This document shows, piece after piece, positions 1 through 5,903 of a stretch of 9,022 bases of DNA. Source of the stretch: an uncultured Carnobacterium sp. (GTDB lineage: Bacteria; Bacillota; Bacilli; Lactobacillales; Aerococcaceae). A program made the translations under genes and the position numbers. The DNA is taken from the NCBI GenBank assembly GCA_937967765.1, contig CALCML010000215.1, positions 1-9,022 on the forward strand. The letters are read 5' to 3'. Below the pieces are notes generated by a model that searched no databases, was not told the DNA's origin, and was given only the letters and a program-made list of their open reading frames with translations. Every line of letters starts with the position of its first letter. Position 1 is the stretch's first letter.

Positions 1-72
1 TAAAGTGTGATAAGTCCAGTGTTTATACGGATAACTAGATTTTCATACTATTTTTATTTTAAAAATAATTCA

Positions 73-98
73 AAAACCACCCTAAAAAGGGTGGTTTT
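73..98. terminator. Rho-independent terminator of an upstream unit
   Basis: A perfect 10-bp inverted repeat (AAAACCACCC at 73-82, GGGTGGTTTT at 89-98) with a 6-nt loop. The arms carry A and T runs, so it could work in either direction. It separates whatever lies upstream of the window from the small gene at 171. Bases 1-72 show no supportable gene. Confidence 0.75.
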
Positions 99-170
99 AG
101 GGTTTGCAGCTCTTGCGAACGGAAATCCTTGGTTCTTCTAAATTTCTATTACAGCAGTGGGGTGGCAATA

Positions 171-371
171 ATGTTTAAAAAAGCAGTTTACTCTTTTAAA
201 AAATCATCAAGAATTATGGGAAATATATTGTTTGTGATTTTAGGCTATTCTTTTTACGATTCTTCAGTTTTATTTAATCCTCATGTTCGTATGTTTTTTT
301 TTGCTATATGGATAGGATATTTTTTATATTTCTTTTTATGGAAAAATCCAAGAGATAAAGTTAGTGATTGA
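171..371 (+). CDS. Small two-span membrane protein, function unknown
   Basis: A 66-residue hydrophobic protein if read from the ATG at 171. That start is preferred because GGGGTGG at 159-165 lies a suitable distance upstream; the same frame is open further upstream to an ATG at 129, which would add 14 residues but has no clear ribosome binding site. The N-terminus is basic (MFKKAVYSFKK), followed by a likely membrane span around residues 16-30, a short polar loop, a second aromatic-rich span around 41-58, and a charged tail (KNPRDKVSD). I do not recognise the family. It lies 83 bp upstream of the DUF1310 gene on the same strand with no clear terminator between, so the two may be co-transcribed. 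Size and topology are compatible with small immunity-like or accessory membrane proteins, but nothing in the sequence shows such a role. Confidence 0.5.
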   Translation: MFKKAVYSFKKSSRIMGNILFVILGYSFYDSSVLFNPHVRMFFFAIWIGYFLYFFLWKNPRDKVSD

Positions 372-387
372 TGATAAAAAATGCGGT

Positions 388-406
388 TTGATATTTTAAA
401 TATCAA
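388..406. repeat. Palindrome between the two small membrane genes
   Basis: Nine-base arms TTGATATTT (388-396) and AAATATCAA (398-406) around a single T form a 19-bp palindrome. It could be an operator or a weak hairpin. It is not a good terminator: the stem is AT-rich and no T run follows directly. Confidence 0.4.
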
Positions 407-454
407 CGTTTAGTTAACTTTTATTATTAAAAAATAATTTAAAGTGGGAGTCTG

Positions 455-850
455 ATGAACATCATAAGAAAAATAATAATGGGAATTGTTGCTGTATTAA
501 TTCTTATTGGTTTGGTTATAAGTGGAATAAAAATCATGCAACACGTTCAGTATAATGAAATGGTTAATACGGTCAAAAGTGAAGAAGTGCAAAATATAAT
601 TGAAGATAATTTAAAGCTAAGACATGAAGATGCTTTAAAGAGCGGTGATGTGATTCAATCCTATCAGATTGATATGGATTCCATTAAACATAGTCCAATG
701 GGTGGGATTATCTTTAAAGTTTATATTAATAATGATAAACAGTTATACGTTCATTTTTTAATCAATAAAGATTTAAATAATGGTAAATTAGTTAACGAGG
801 GTGGCGGAACTTCTGAAAAATTCAGTGAATTGATTAGAAATCAAAAGTAG
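455..850 (+). CDS. DUF1310 family membrane-anchored protein
   Basis: A 131-residue protein with a basic N-terminus, one hydrophobic span at about residues 7-25 and an extracytoplasmic domain of about 100 residues. The pattern NEMVNTVKSEE (34-44), then SYQIDMDSIKHSPMGGI (69-85) and a short beta-rich stretch with NNDKQLYVHF, matches what I know of DUF1310 proteins of streptococci and lactobacilli, which share a conserved SIKHNPMGGI-like motif and end in a similar SELI segment. Length is normal for the family. The function of DUF1310 is unknown; its members are often found as multiple paralogues, but only one is seen here. The start is supported by GTGGGAG at 443-450. It probably sits in the outer face of the membrane, either anchored by the span or released after signal cleavage; no lipobox cysteine is present. 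A terminator follows at 873. Confidence 0.75.
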   Translation: MNIIRKIIMGIVAVLILIGLVISGIKIMQHVQYNEMVNTVKSEEVQNIIEDNLKLRHEDALKSGDVIQSYQIDMDSIKHSPMGGIIFKVYINNDKQLYVHFLINKDLNNGKLVNEGGGTSEKFSELIRNQK

Positions 851-872
851 TGAATATGAGTTCGTAAACAAG

Positions 873-914
873 AGAGTATAAATCATCGATAGTGGTGAGT
901 TATACTCTTTTTTC
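873..914 (+). terminator. Rho-independent terminator after the DUF1310 gene
   Basis: AGAGTATA (873-880) pairs with TATACTCT (901-908) across a 20-nt loop that may fold further; the right arm runs into a T-rich tract. It ends the DUF1310 unit and isolates it from the glucanase gene. Confidence 0.65.
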
Positions 915-1138
915 TATTTATTCAAAAGAATGCGTTTTTAGGAATAACCATTGGAAAATTCGAAACTATATAGATTTCCTTCTAGATTATGTGGAATTAG
1001 AATTTTCGTGGAAAGAAACGGGTTTATACATTTGAAATTTTTTTAAAGACAGGGAAGGATTTCTAAAAAGGGGTTTGGAATTTTCCATAAAAAGCAATTC
1101 GAGCTTCAAAGTCCATTCTTAAAATAGAAGTGTGAAGA
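915..1138 (+). promoter_or_regulatory. Upstream region of the alpha-1,3-glucanase gene
   Basis: This gap holds no convincing gene. A TAAAAT hexamer at 1120-1125 is a candidate -10 box, but the bases 16-17 positions upstream match a -35 box poorly. TGGAAAATTC (952-961) and GAATTTTCCA (1078-1087) are a 10-bp inverted repeat 116 bp apart that could be a pair of regulator sites. An open frame from about 922 to a TGA at 1045-1047 has no start codon and is discussed among the findings. I see no clear catabolite-repression site. Confidence 0.3.
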
Positions 1139-3001
1139 ATGAATCGAATGGAGATGAAAATCATTATGGTTTCAAACGGAAAAAAGAAATTCTTACTAGC
1201 GGCTGCGCTTGTTGGGCTTAGTGCTGTGGCGCTCGCACCTACAAATGTGGTAAATGCGGATGAGATTTACTACGAAAATCAATATGGAGCGAATCAAAAC
1301 TATCTTCGCTATGAAGCGGTGGACGGTCAGTTGAAGGATGCGGAAATTGTCAACAACCGTACATTTGATACATTGGCGTATGAAGCTTCCGATAATTCGT
1401 ACGTAAAAGTTGATAATAAAGGAAGTGTGACGTTCACGGCGAAGGAAGGCGCAGATGGATTAACGATGCGCTATTCCATTAAAGATGGAAAAGAAGGCGA
1501 TGTTACGATTTATGTGAATGGTGAGCCTATGCGCACTTTCCACTTAGATTCGAGCTCTGCCTACCAATATGTGGATGGAAGTAATGTCTACGATACAAAG
1601 GCGACGGATCATAGTCATGCGCGCTTTAGTTTTGACGAAGTGCATGGATTTTTCGGGAAACATGTGGAGCCAGGAGACACAGTGACCATCGAGAATAAGG
1701 GCGTTGAATTGGCGCTGGATTTTGTGGAGTTAGAAAATGTCCCTGCACCTATTCCTCAACCAGAAAATAGTATTTCAATCACAGATTCAGCGTATGGTGC
1801 AAAAGATGGGCAAGATAGTACAGTTGCGTTTGAAAAAGCGCTAAAAGCAGCGATTGAACAAAAGAAAACTCTCTATATTCCAGTAGGTGAATTTAAGATT
1901 AACAAAAAGATTCATTTGACCGCTGACGGCTTAACCGTTACAGGGGCAGGAATGTGGTATTCGAAATTGAATTTCACAACGAATGAAAAAGGACAAGGCG
2001 GATTCGAGATTGGCCACGATTCAAACCGATTGACGTTTAGCAACTTTGCGATGACATCAGCCTTAACGTCACGTTATGACCATTTAGATGATAAGGCTCA
2101 ATACAAGGCCTTTGCGGGAAGCTTCGGTAAAGATTCAAGAATCGACCATATGTGGATTGAACACTTCGAATGTGGAGCTTGGATTGGCGACTATGCCTCA
2201 ATAGGTATGAGATACACGGATCATTTGGTGATTGAAAATAGCCGTATTCGTAATAACTTAGCGGACGGGGTGAACTTCACGCAAGGAACTCGTAATTCTG
2301 TTGTGCGTAACTCGAATATCCGTAACAATGGGGATGACTCTCTAGCGACATTCTCAAGTAGTATTCACACTAAGGAATATGCGGAGAATAATTCATTTGA
2401 ACATAATACGATTGAACTTGGTTGGAGAGCTGGTGGTGTTGGTATCTTCGGCGGGAAAAATCATAAAGTTACGAATAACTTGATTAAAGATAGCCGTGGT
2501 GGCGCTGGAATTCGTGTGTCAACAGTCTTTGCGAATGAAGGCTTTGGACTCGGGTTTGATGATAATAACGAGATTTTAATTAAGGATAACATGATTGTAA
2601 ATTCAGGAACGACGAATGATTTCTATTGGCCTCATTCAAAACCTCGTAGCAACATCGACTTTGAAGAAACATTTGGACCTATTAAAGGCATCACTGTTCA
2701 AAACAATGTATTCGTGAACCCGGTGTATACGGATGAGGCGATTACGCATGCCGGTGTGGAATTAGATGGAAAAGTTAAAATCATTGATTCAAAGGTTCAA
2801 GGAAATACCTCTTCGGATCCTTATAAAGTAGATGCAAGCATGAGCCATTCTGTTGAAAACGGAAAAGAAGTGTATAACTTTACGTACGGAAATCAACCAA
2901 CCTTCCTTCCAGAAAACAGCACGGCGTTTGAGCGTGACTACAACTATCGTGGCGAACGCGAAGTGGACGGACACATCCTACGCTTCTGGGAGCACAAATA
3001 A
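1139..3001 (+). CDS. Secreted GH87-type alpha-1,3-glucanase (mutanase) with N-terminal carbohydrate-binding domain
   Basis: A 620-residue exported enzyme predicted to hydrolyse alpha-1,3-glucan (mutan) or a mixed alpha-glucan. It has a signal peptide with KKK at 15-17, a hydrophobic core at about 18-33 and likely cleavage after VNA (40). A CBM35/CBM6-like beta-sandwich follows at about 45-200, then a VPAPIPQPEN linker (201-210). Residues 212-620 form a right-handed beta-helix, beginning with DSAYGAKDGQDST and containing rungs such as VIENSRIRNN and VRNSNIRNNGDD. Asp376 in LADGVNF and the pair Asp399-Asp400 in NNGDDSL are spaced 23 residues apart, the same spacing as the catalytic aspartates reported for GH87 enzymes of Paenibacillus/Bacillus. 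No LPXTG anchor is seen. The start is uncertain: AGAAG at 1126-1130 precedes the ATG at 1139, while GGAG at 1150-1153 precedes an in-frame ATG at 1166 that gives a more typical signal peptide. The mature protein is the same either way. Other beta-helix glycanases are the main alternative. Confidence 0.75.
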   Translation: MNRMEMKIIMVSNGKKKFLLAAALVGLSAVALAPTNVVNADEIYYENQYGANQNYLRYEAVDGQLKDAEIVNNRTFDTLAYEASDNSYVKVDNKGSVTFTAKEGADGLTMRYSIKDGKEGDVTIYVNGEPMRTFHLDSSSAYQYVDGSNVYDTKATDHSHARFSFDEVHGFFGKHVEPGDTVTIENKGVELALDFVELENVPAPIPQPENSISITDSAYGAKDGQDSTVAFEKALKAAIEQKKTLYIPVGEFKINKKIHLTADGLTVTGAGMWYSKLNFTTNEKGQGGFEIGHDSNRLTFSNFAMTSALTSRYDHLDDKAQYKAFAGSFGKDSRIDHMWIEHFECGAWIGDYASIGMRYTDHLVIENSRIRNNLADGVNFTQGTRNSVVRNSNIRNNGDDSLATFSSSIHTKEYAENNSFEHNTIELGWRAGGVGIFGGKNHKVTNNLIKDSRGGAGIRVSTVFANEGFGLGFDDNNEILIKDNMIVNSGTTNDFYWPHSKPRSNIDFEETFGPIKGITVQNNVFVNPVYTDEAITHAGVELDGKVKIIDSKVQGNTSSDPYKVDASMSHSVENGKEVYNFTYGNQPTFLPENSTAFERDYNYRGEREVDGHILRFWEHK

Positions 3002-3004
3002 ATA

Positions 3005-3026
3005 TTGAAGAAAAAAGCATTGCTGG
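3005..3026 (+). terminator. Left half of a terminator split by the cad cassette
   Basis: Bases 3005-3025 (TTGAAG, six A, GCATTGCTG) are complementary to 5819-5840 on the far side of the cassette, with one G-T pair and one extra T. Here the arm has no partner, so it cannot act alone. It was the 5' arm of the original terminator just after the glucanase stop codon at 2999-3001. Confidence 0.8.
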
Positions 3027-3031
3027 CTTTC
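3027..3031. repeat. Target-site duplication, left copy (CTTTC)
   Basis: CTTTC at 3027-3031 is repeated at 5815-5819, immediately outside the two ends of the cassette. The sequence lies in and beside the loop of the split terminator. Because the match is short, the true duplication could be 3-5 bp. Confidence 0.6.
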
Positions 3032-3153
3032 CGGGACTGACCCCAAAAAGTGAGAATTTAATAAAAAGACACCTCCATGTGCATTTGATTATATTGTGCC
3101 AAATCCAACTTGGAGGTGTTTTTATTTAGTTCTCATTTACGGGGGTCAGTGCC
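3032..3153. mobile_element. IS-end-like/MITE-like element, copy 1
   Basis: A non-coding element of about 122 bp. Its outer 24 bases (3033-3056) match the reverse complement of its last 24 bases (3130-3153) at 19 positions, sharing ACTGACCCC and TGAGAA. Its last 39 bases (3115-3153) match 5777-5815 of copy 2 with one mismatch, and ACTGACCCCAAAAAGT (3036-3051) is identical to 5738-5753. It carries an internal hairpin terminator. Confidence 0.65.
3069..3125. terminator. Hairpin terminator inside element copy 1
   Basis: ACACCTCCA (3069-3077) pairs with TGGAGGTGT (3111-3119) and is followed by a T-rich tract ending near 3125; the A-rich left flank allows activity in both directions. It lies between the glucanase gene and the cad promoter, so it can replace the terminator broken by the insertion. 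The 33-nt loop makes it weaker than a compact hairpin. Confidence 0.6.
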
Positions 3154-3162
3154 AAAAAACAC

Positions 3163-3191
3163 TTGACTTAATTAATGAAAAGGGCCATACT
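3163..3191 (+). promoter_or_regulatory. cad operon promoter
   Basis: TTGACT at 3163-3168 is a near-consensus -35 box. CATACT at 3186-3191 is a -10 candidate at 17-bp spacing; TACTAT at 3188-3193 is an alternative at 19 bp. The promoter starts 10 bp beyond element copy 1 and drives cadC-cadA. Confidence 0.65.
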
Positions 3192-3194
3192 ATG

Positions 3195-3212
3195 TTCAAG
3201 CGAATACTTGAA
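3195..3212. promoter_or_regulatory. CadC operator (inverted repeat)
   Basis: TTCAAG (3195-3200) and CTTGAA (3207-3212) are perfect 6-bp arms around CGAATA. The core TCAAGCGAATACTTGA resembles, from memory, the S. aureus pI258 cad operator TCAAATAAATATTTGA, keeping the outer TCAA and TTGA. The site begins just after the -10 box and would cover the transcription start, so bound CadC would block RNA polymerase. Confidence 0.7.
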
Positions 3213-3230
3213 TGATATTGAGGTGAGAAT

Positions 3231-3599
3231 ATGATTAACAAAGATACTTGTGAAATTTATTGTTATGACGAAGAAAAGGTCAATCGAATACAAGGTAATT
3301 TACAGACAGTAGATATTTCTAGTGTTGCCCAAATGTTAAAAGCTATTGCAGATGAAAATAGAGCAAAAATTACCTATGCATTGTGTCAAGATGACGAACT
3401 GTGTGTGTGTGATATTGCAAATATTATAGGTGTTACGGTTGCAAATGCCTCTCATCACCTACGAACGCTCCATAAGCAAGGGATTGTTAAGTTTCGAAAA
3501 GAGGGAAAACTTGCATTTTATTCATTAGATGATGAGCATATCAGACAAATTATGATGATTGCATTGGCACTTAAGAAAGAGGTGAAGATCAATGTCTAG
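3231..3599 (+). CDS. cadC: CadC, ArsR/SmtB-family Cd/Pb/Zn-responsive repressor
   Basis: A 122-residue winged-helix repressor that holds the cad promoter shut until it binds Cd(II), Pb(II) or Zn(II). It aligns over its full length with the S. aureus pI258 CadC I remember, from [18 protein letters not shown] at the N-terminus to [17 protein letters not shown] at the end. All four cysteines of the regulatory site are present: Cys7, Cys11, Cys58 and Cys60 (ELCVCD, the ArsR metal box). The recognition helix lies around [14 protein letters not shown] (71-84). Of the second, alpha-5 zinc site, Asp101, His103 and Glu117 are kept, but position 114 is Leu where pI258 CadC has His. GAGGTG at 3220-3225 precedes the ATG. 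The gene overlaps cadA by 8 bp and should be autoregulated through the repeat at 3195-3212. Confidence 0.95.
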   Translation: MINKDTCEIYCYDEEKVNRIQGNLQTVDISSVAQMLKAIADENRAKITYALCQDDELCVCDIANIIGVTVANASHHLRTLHKQGIVKFRKEGKLAFYSLDDEHIRQIMMIALALKKEVKINV

Positions 3600-5721
3600 T
3601 GGGAAAGCAAAACAGTTCGAAGAAGAAATGAAAGCCTATCGTGTTCAAGGATTTACTTGTACTAACTGTGCAGCCATTTTTGAAAATAATGTTAAAGAAC
3701 TTCCCGGTGTTCAGGATGCGAAAGTAAATTTCGGAGCATCTAAAGTTTATGTTAAAGGGACGACAACCATTGAAGAATTAGAAAAAGCAGGAGCATTTGA
3801 AAATTTAAAAATTCGAGATGAAAAAGAACAAAGGGTAGAAGGAGAACCTTTTTGGAAGCAGAAAGAAAACATTAAGGTATATATATCAGCTCTTTTACTT
3901 GTAGTTAGCTGGTTCTTAGGAGAGCAGTATGGTGAAGAGCATGTTCTACCGACAATTGGTTATGCAGCGTCCATTTTAATCGGTGGATATTCGTTATTTA
4001 TTAAAGGTCTCAAAAATTTAAGCAGATTAAATTTCGATATGAATACGCTTATGACTATTGCCATTATAGGAGCTGCAATTATTGGTGAATGGGGTGAAGG
4101 GGCAACCGTTGTTATCCTATTTGCGATTAGTGAAGCATTAGAGCGTTATTCAATGGATAAAGCACGTCAATCTATTGAATCTTTAATGGATATTGCCCCA
4201 AAAGAAGCGTTAATTCGACGAGGCAATGAAGAAATGATGATTCATGTTGATGAGATTCAAGTTGGAGACATCATGATAGTTAAGCCCGGTCAAAAGTTAG
4301 CAATGGATGGAATAGTGGTTAAAGGTACATCGACATTAAATCAGGCTGCGATTACAGGTGAAAGTGTTCCAGTAACGAAAATCACAAATGATGAAGTATT
4401 TGCAGGAACCTTGAATGAAGAAGGGTTACTTGAGGTTAAAGTAACAAAACGAGTTGAAGATACCACTCTTTCAAAAATCATTCACTTGGTAGAAGAAGCC
4501 CAAGCAGAACGGGCCCCCTCTCAAGCGTTTGTCGAGAAATTTGCAAAATACTATACACCAGCTATTGTCATACTAGCTCTTTTAATTGCAGTAGTTCCAC
4601 CATTATTTGGCGGAGACTGGAGCCAATGGATTTATCAAGGATTAGCTGTATTAGTGGTTGGTTGTCCTTGTGCCTTAGTAGTCTCAACTCCAGTTGCTGT
4701 GGTTACAGCAATAGGAAATGCAGCGAAAAATGGTGTATTAATTAAAGGTGGTATCCATTTAGAAGCAGCAGGACACTTAAAAGCGATAGCCTTTGATAAA
4801 ACAGGAACATTAACCAAAGGGATTCCAGCTGTAACAGACATTGTGACATATGGTAGAAATGAAAATGAATTAATAACCATAACATCAGCCATTGAAAAAG
4901 GATCGCAGCACCCTCTTGCTTCAGCGATTATGCGAAAAGCAGAAGAAAATGGATTAAAATTCAATGAAGTAACAGTAGAGGATTTTCAATCCATTACAGG
5001 TAAAGGCGTTAAAGCCAAAATAAATAATGAAATGTATTATGTGGGAAGTCAAAATCTTTTTGAGGAATTACACGGAAGCATTTCAAGCGATAAAAAAGAA
5101 AAAATTGCCGATATGCAAACTCAAGGTAAAACGGTGATGGTGTTAGGAACAGAAAAAGAAATTCTTTCGTTTATTGCCGTAGCCGATGAAATGAGGGAAT
5201 CGTCTAAAGAAGTTATCGGCAAGTTGAACAATATGGGAATCGAAACAGTGATGCTAACAGGCGATAACCAAAGAACGGCAACAGCCATCGGAAAACAAGT
5301 TGGTGTTTCGGATATTAAAGCTGACTTACTTCCAGAAGATAAGCTTAATTTTATTAAAGAACTTCGAGAAAAACATCAAAGTGTGGGGATGGTCGGAGAT
5401 GGCGTGAATGATGCTCCAGCCCTTGCGGCATCTACCGTTGGTGTAGCAATGGGTGGTGCTGGAACTGATACAGCTTTAGAAACGGCTGACATCGCCTTAA
5501 TGTCTGATGATTTGAGTAAATTGCCATATACAATAAAATTAAGTCGTAAGGCTTTAGCAATCATCAAGCAAAACATTACCTTCTCTTTGGCGATTAAATT
5601 AGTGGCATTACTTTTGGTCATGCCCGGTTGGTTAACACTTTGGATAGCGATATTTGCTGATATGGGAGCAACTTTACTTGTAACATTAAACAGTTTACGC
5701 TTATTGAAAATCAAAGAATAG
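3592..5721 (+). CDS. cadA: CadA, P1B-type Cd(II)/Zn(II)/Pb(II) efflux ATPase
   Basis: A 709-residue membrane pump that exports cadmium, zinc and lead using ATP. One N-terminal heavy-metal-associated domain carries GFTCTNC (Cys23, Cys26). The membrane part includes the CPC metal site (358-360) in [11 protein letters not shown]. The actuator loop has TGES (255-258), the phosphorylated aspartate is Asp402 in DKTGTLTKG, the nucleotide domain has SQHPLASA (His440-Pro441), and the hinge is GDGVNDAPA (602-610). Near the C-terminus, Asn661, Lys669 and DMG (690-692) fit the P1B-2 pattern for divalent Zn/Cd/Pb pumps rather than copper pumps. It is slightly shorter than the pI258 protein (727 by memory), mainly in the linker after the first domain. 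GAGGTG at 3579-3584 supports the start, which overlaps the cadC stop, so translation is probably coupled. Nothing looks broken. Its termination signal lies in element copy 2. Confidence 0.95.
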   Translation: MSSGKAKQFEEEMKAYRVQGFTCTNCAAIFENNVKELPGVQDAKVNFGASKVYVKGTTTIEELEKAGAFENLKIRDEKEQRVEGEPFWKQKENIKVYISALLLVVSWFLGEQYGEEHVLPTIGYAASILIGGYSLFIKGLKNLSRLNFDMNTLMTIAIIGAAIIGEWGEGATVVILFAISEALERYSMDKARQSIESLMDIAPKEALIRRGNEEMMIHVDEIQVGDIMIVKPGQKLAMDGIVVKGTSTLNQAAITGESVPVTKITNDEVFAGTLNEEGLLEVKVTKRVEDTTLSKIIHLVEEAQAERAPSQAFVEKFAKYYTPAIVILALLIAVVPPLFGGDWSQWIYQGLAVLVVGCPCALVVSTPVAVVTAIGNAAKNGVLIKGGIHLEAAGHLKAIAFDKTGTLTKGIPAVTDIVTYGRNENELITITSAIEKGSQHPLASAIMRKAEENGLKFNEVTVEDFQSITGKGVKAKINNEMYYVGSQNLFEELHGSISSDKKEKIADMQTQGKTVMVLGTEKEILSFIAVADEMRESSKEVIGKLNNMGIETVMLTGDNQRTATAIGKQVGVSDIKADLLPEDKLNFIKELREKHQSVGMVGDGVNDAPALAASTVGVAMGGAGTDTALETADIALMSDDLSKLPYTIKLSRKALAIIKQNITFSLAIKLVALLLVMPGWLTLWIAIFADMGATLLVTLNSLRLLKIKE

Positions 5722-5734
5722 GTTCTAAAATGAG

Positions 5735-5815
5735 TGTACTGACCCCAAAAAGTTAGACAGAAAATCTAACTTTTGGGGTGTTTTTATTTAATTCTCATTT
5801 ACGGGGGTCAGTGCC
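5735..5815. mobile_element. IS-end-like element, copy 2
   Basis: An 81-bp element in the same orientation as copy 1. It begins TGTACTGACCCC and ends GGGGTCAGTGCC. Its last 39 bases match copy 1 with one difference, but the interior is different: copy 1 has an ACACCTCCA hairpin, whereas this one has ACCCCAAAAAGTTAGA paired with its complement. The two are therefore related but not simple duplicates, as if different IS left ends were joined to one type of right end. Confidence 0.6.
5742..5785 (+). terminator. cadA terminator within element copy 2
   Basis: The arm at 5742-5757 (ACCCCAAAAAGTTAGA) pairs with 5765-5779 (TCTAACTTTTGGGGT): 15 bp with one bulged A and a 7-nt loop. G then TTTTT (5781-5785) follows. 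It lies 20 bp beyond the cadA stop and is a strong intrinsic terminator. Confidence 0.85.
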
Positions 5816-5819
5816 TTTC
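5815..5819. repeat. Target-site duplication, right copy (CTTTC)
   Basis: This matches CTTTC at 3027-3031 and directly follows the right end of the cassette. Its last base is also the first base of the right terminator arm. Confidence 0.6.
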
Positions 5820-5840
5820 AGTAATGCTTTTTTTCTTCAA
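5819..5840 (+). terminator. Right half of the terminator split by the cad cassette
   Basis: CAGTAATGC, seven T, then CTTCAA form the 3' arm and T run of the original glucanase terminator. The partner arm is at 3005-3025, about 2.8 kb away. With the cassette and one CTTTC removed, AGCATTGCTG, loop GCTTT and CAGTAATGCT become contiguous and are followed by the T run. Confidence 0.8.
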
Positions 5841-5845
5841 GTCAT

Positions 5846-5874
5846 TTGTCATGTGTTGGCGTACACTATATAAT
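5846..5874 (+). promoter_or_regulatory. Promoter of the rsgA-rpe-thiN operon
   Basis: TTGTCA (5846-5851) and a perfect TATAAT (5869-5874) are separated by exactly 17 bp, a near-consensus vegetative sigma-factor promoter. It begins 5 bp after the split terminator arm, so the cassette insertion left it intact. The leader to the rsgA start is short, about 22-25 nt. Confidence 0.85.
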
Positions 5875-5903
5875 AAAGATATCTTTACTTTGAAGGAGTA
5901 CAT

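Larger units (their letters stand above)
3032..5814 (+). mobile_element. Cadmium-resistance cassette bounded by IS-end-like elements
   Basis: A 2783-bp unit containing only cadC and cadA, bounded by two related short elements in the same orientation. The outer ends read GGGACTGACCCC on the left and, in reverse complement, GGCACTGACCCC on the right. CTTTC directly flanks both ends, and the host terminator is continuous once the unit is removed. No transposase is encoded, so it would have needed a transposase from elsewhere, or it is the remnant of a larger composite. ACTGACCCC-type termini resemble those of IS3/IS150-group elements; that family assignment is inference. Confidence 0.7.

Noticed and set aside
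1101..1125. Catabolite-repression (cre) site before the glucanase gene
   Set aside because: No sequence near the start matches the TGWAAnCGnTnWCA pattern well enough.
4635..4964. Long reverse-strand open frame inside cadA
   Set aside because: It lies opposite the conserved CPC and DKTGT region of cadA, whose frame is fully explained; the reverse translation has no recognisable domain. It is a shadow of the real gene.
5376..5714. Reverse-strand open frame opposite the end of cadA
   Set aside because: It is antisense to the GDGVNDAP hinge and the last membrane spans and has no convincing protein features.
3032..5814. Complete IS element or transposon with its own transposase
   Set aside because: The only open frames between the ends are cadC and cadA; no DDE transposase, recombinase or fragment of one is recognisable.
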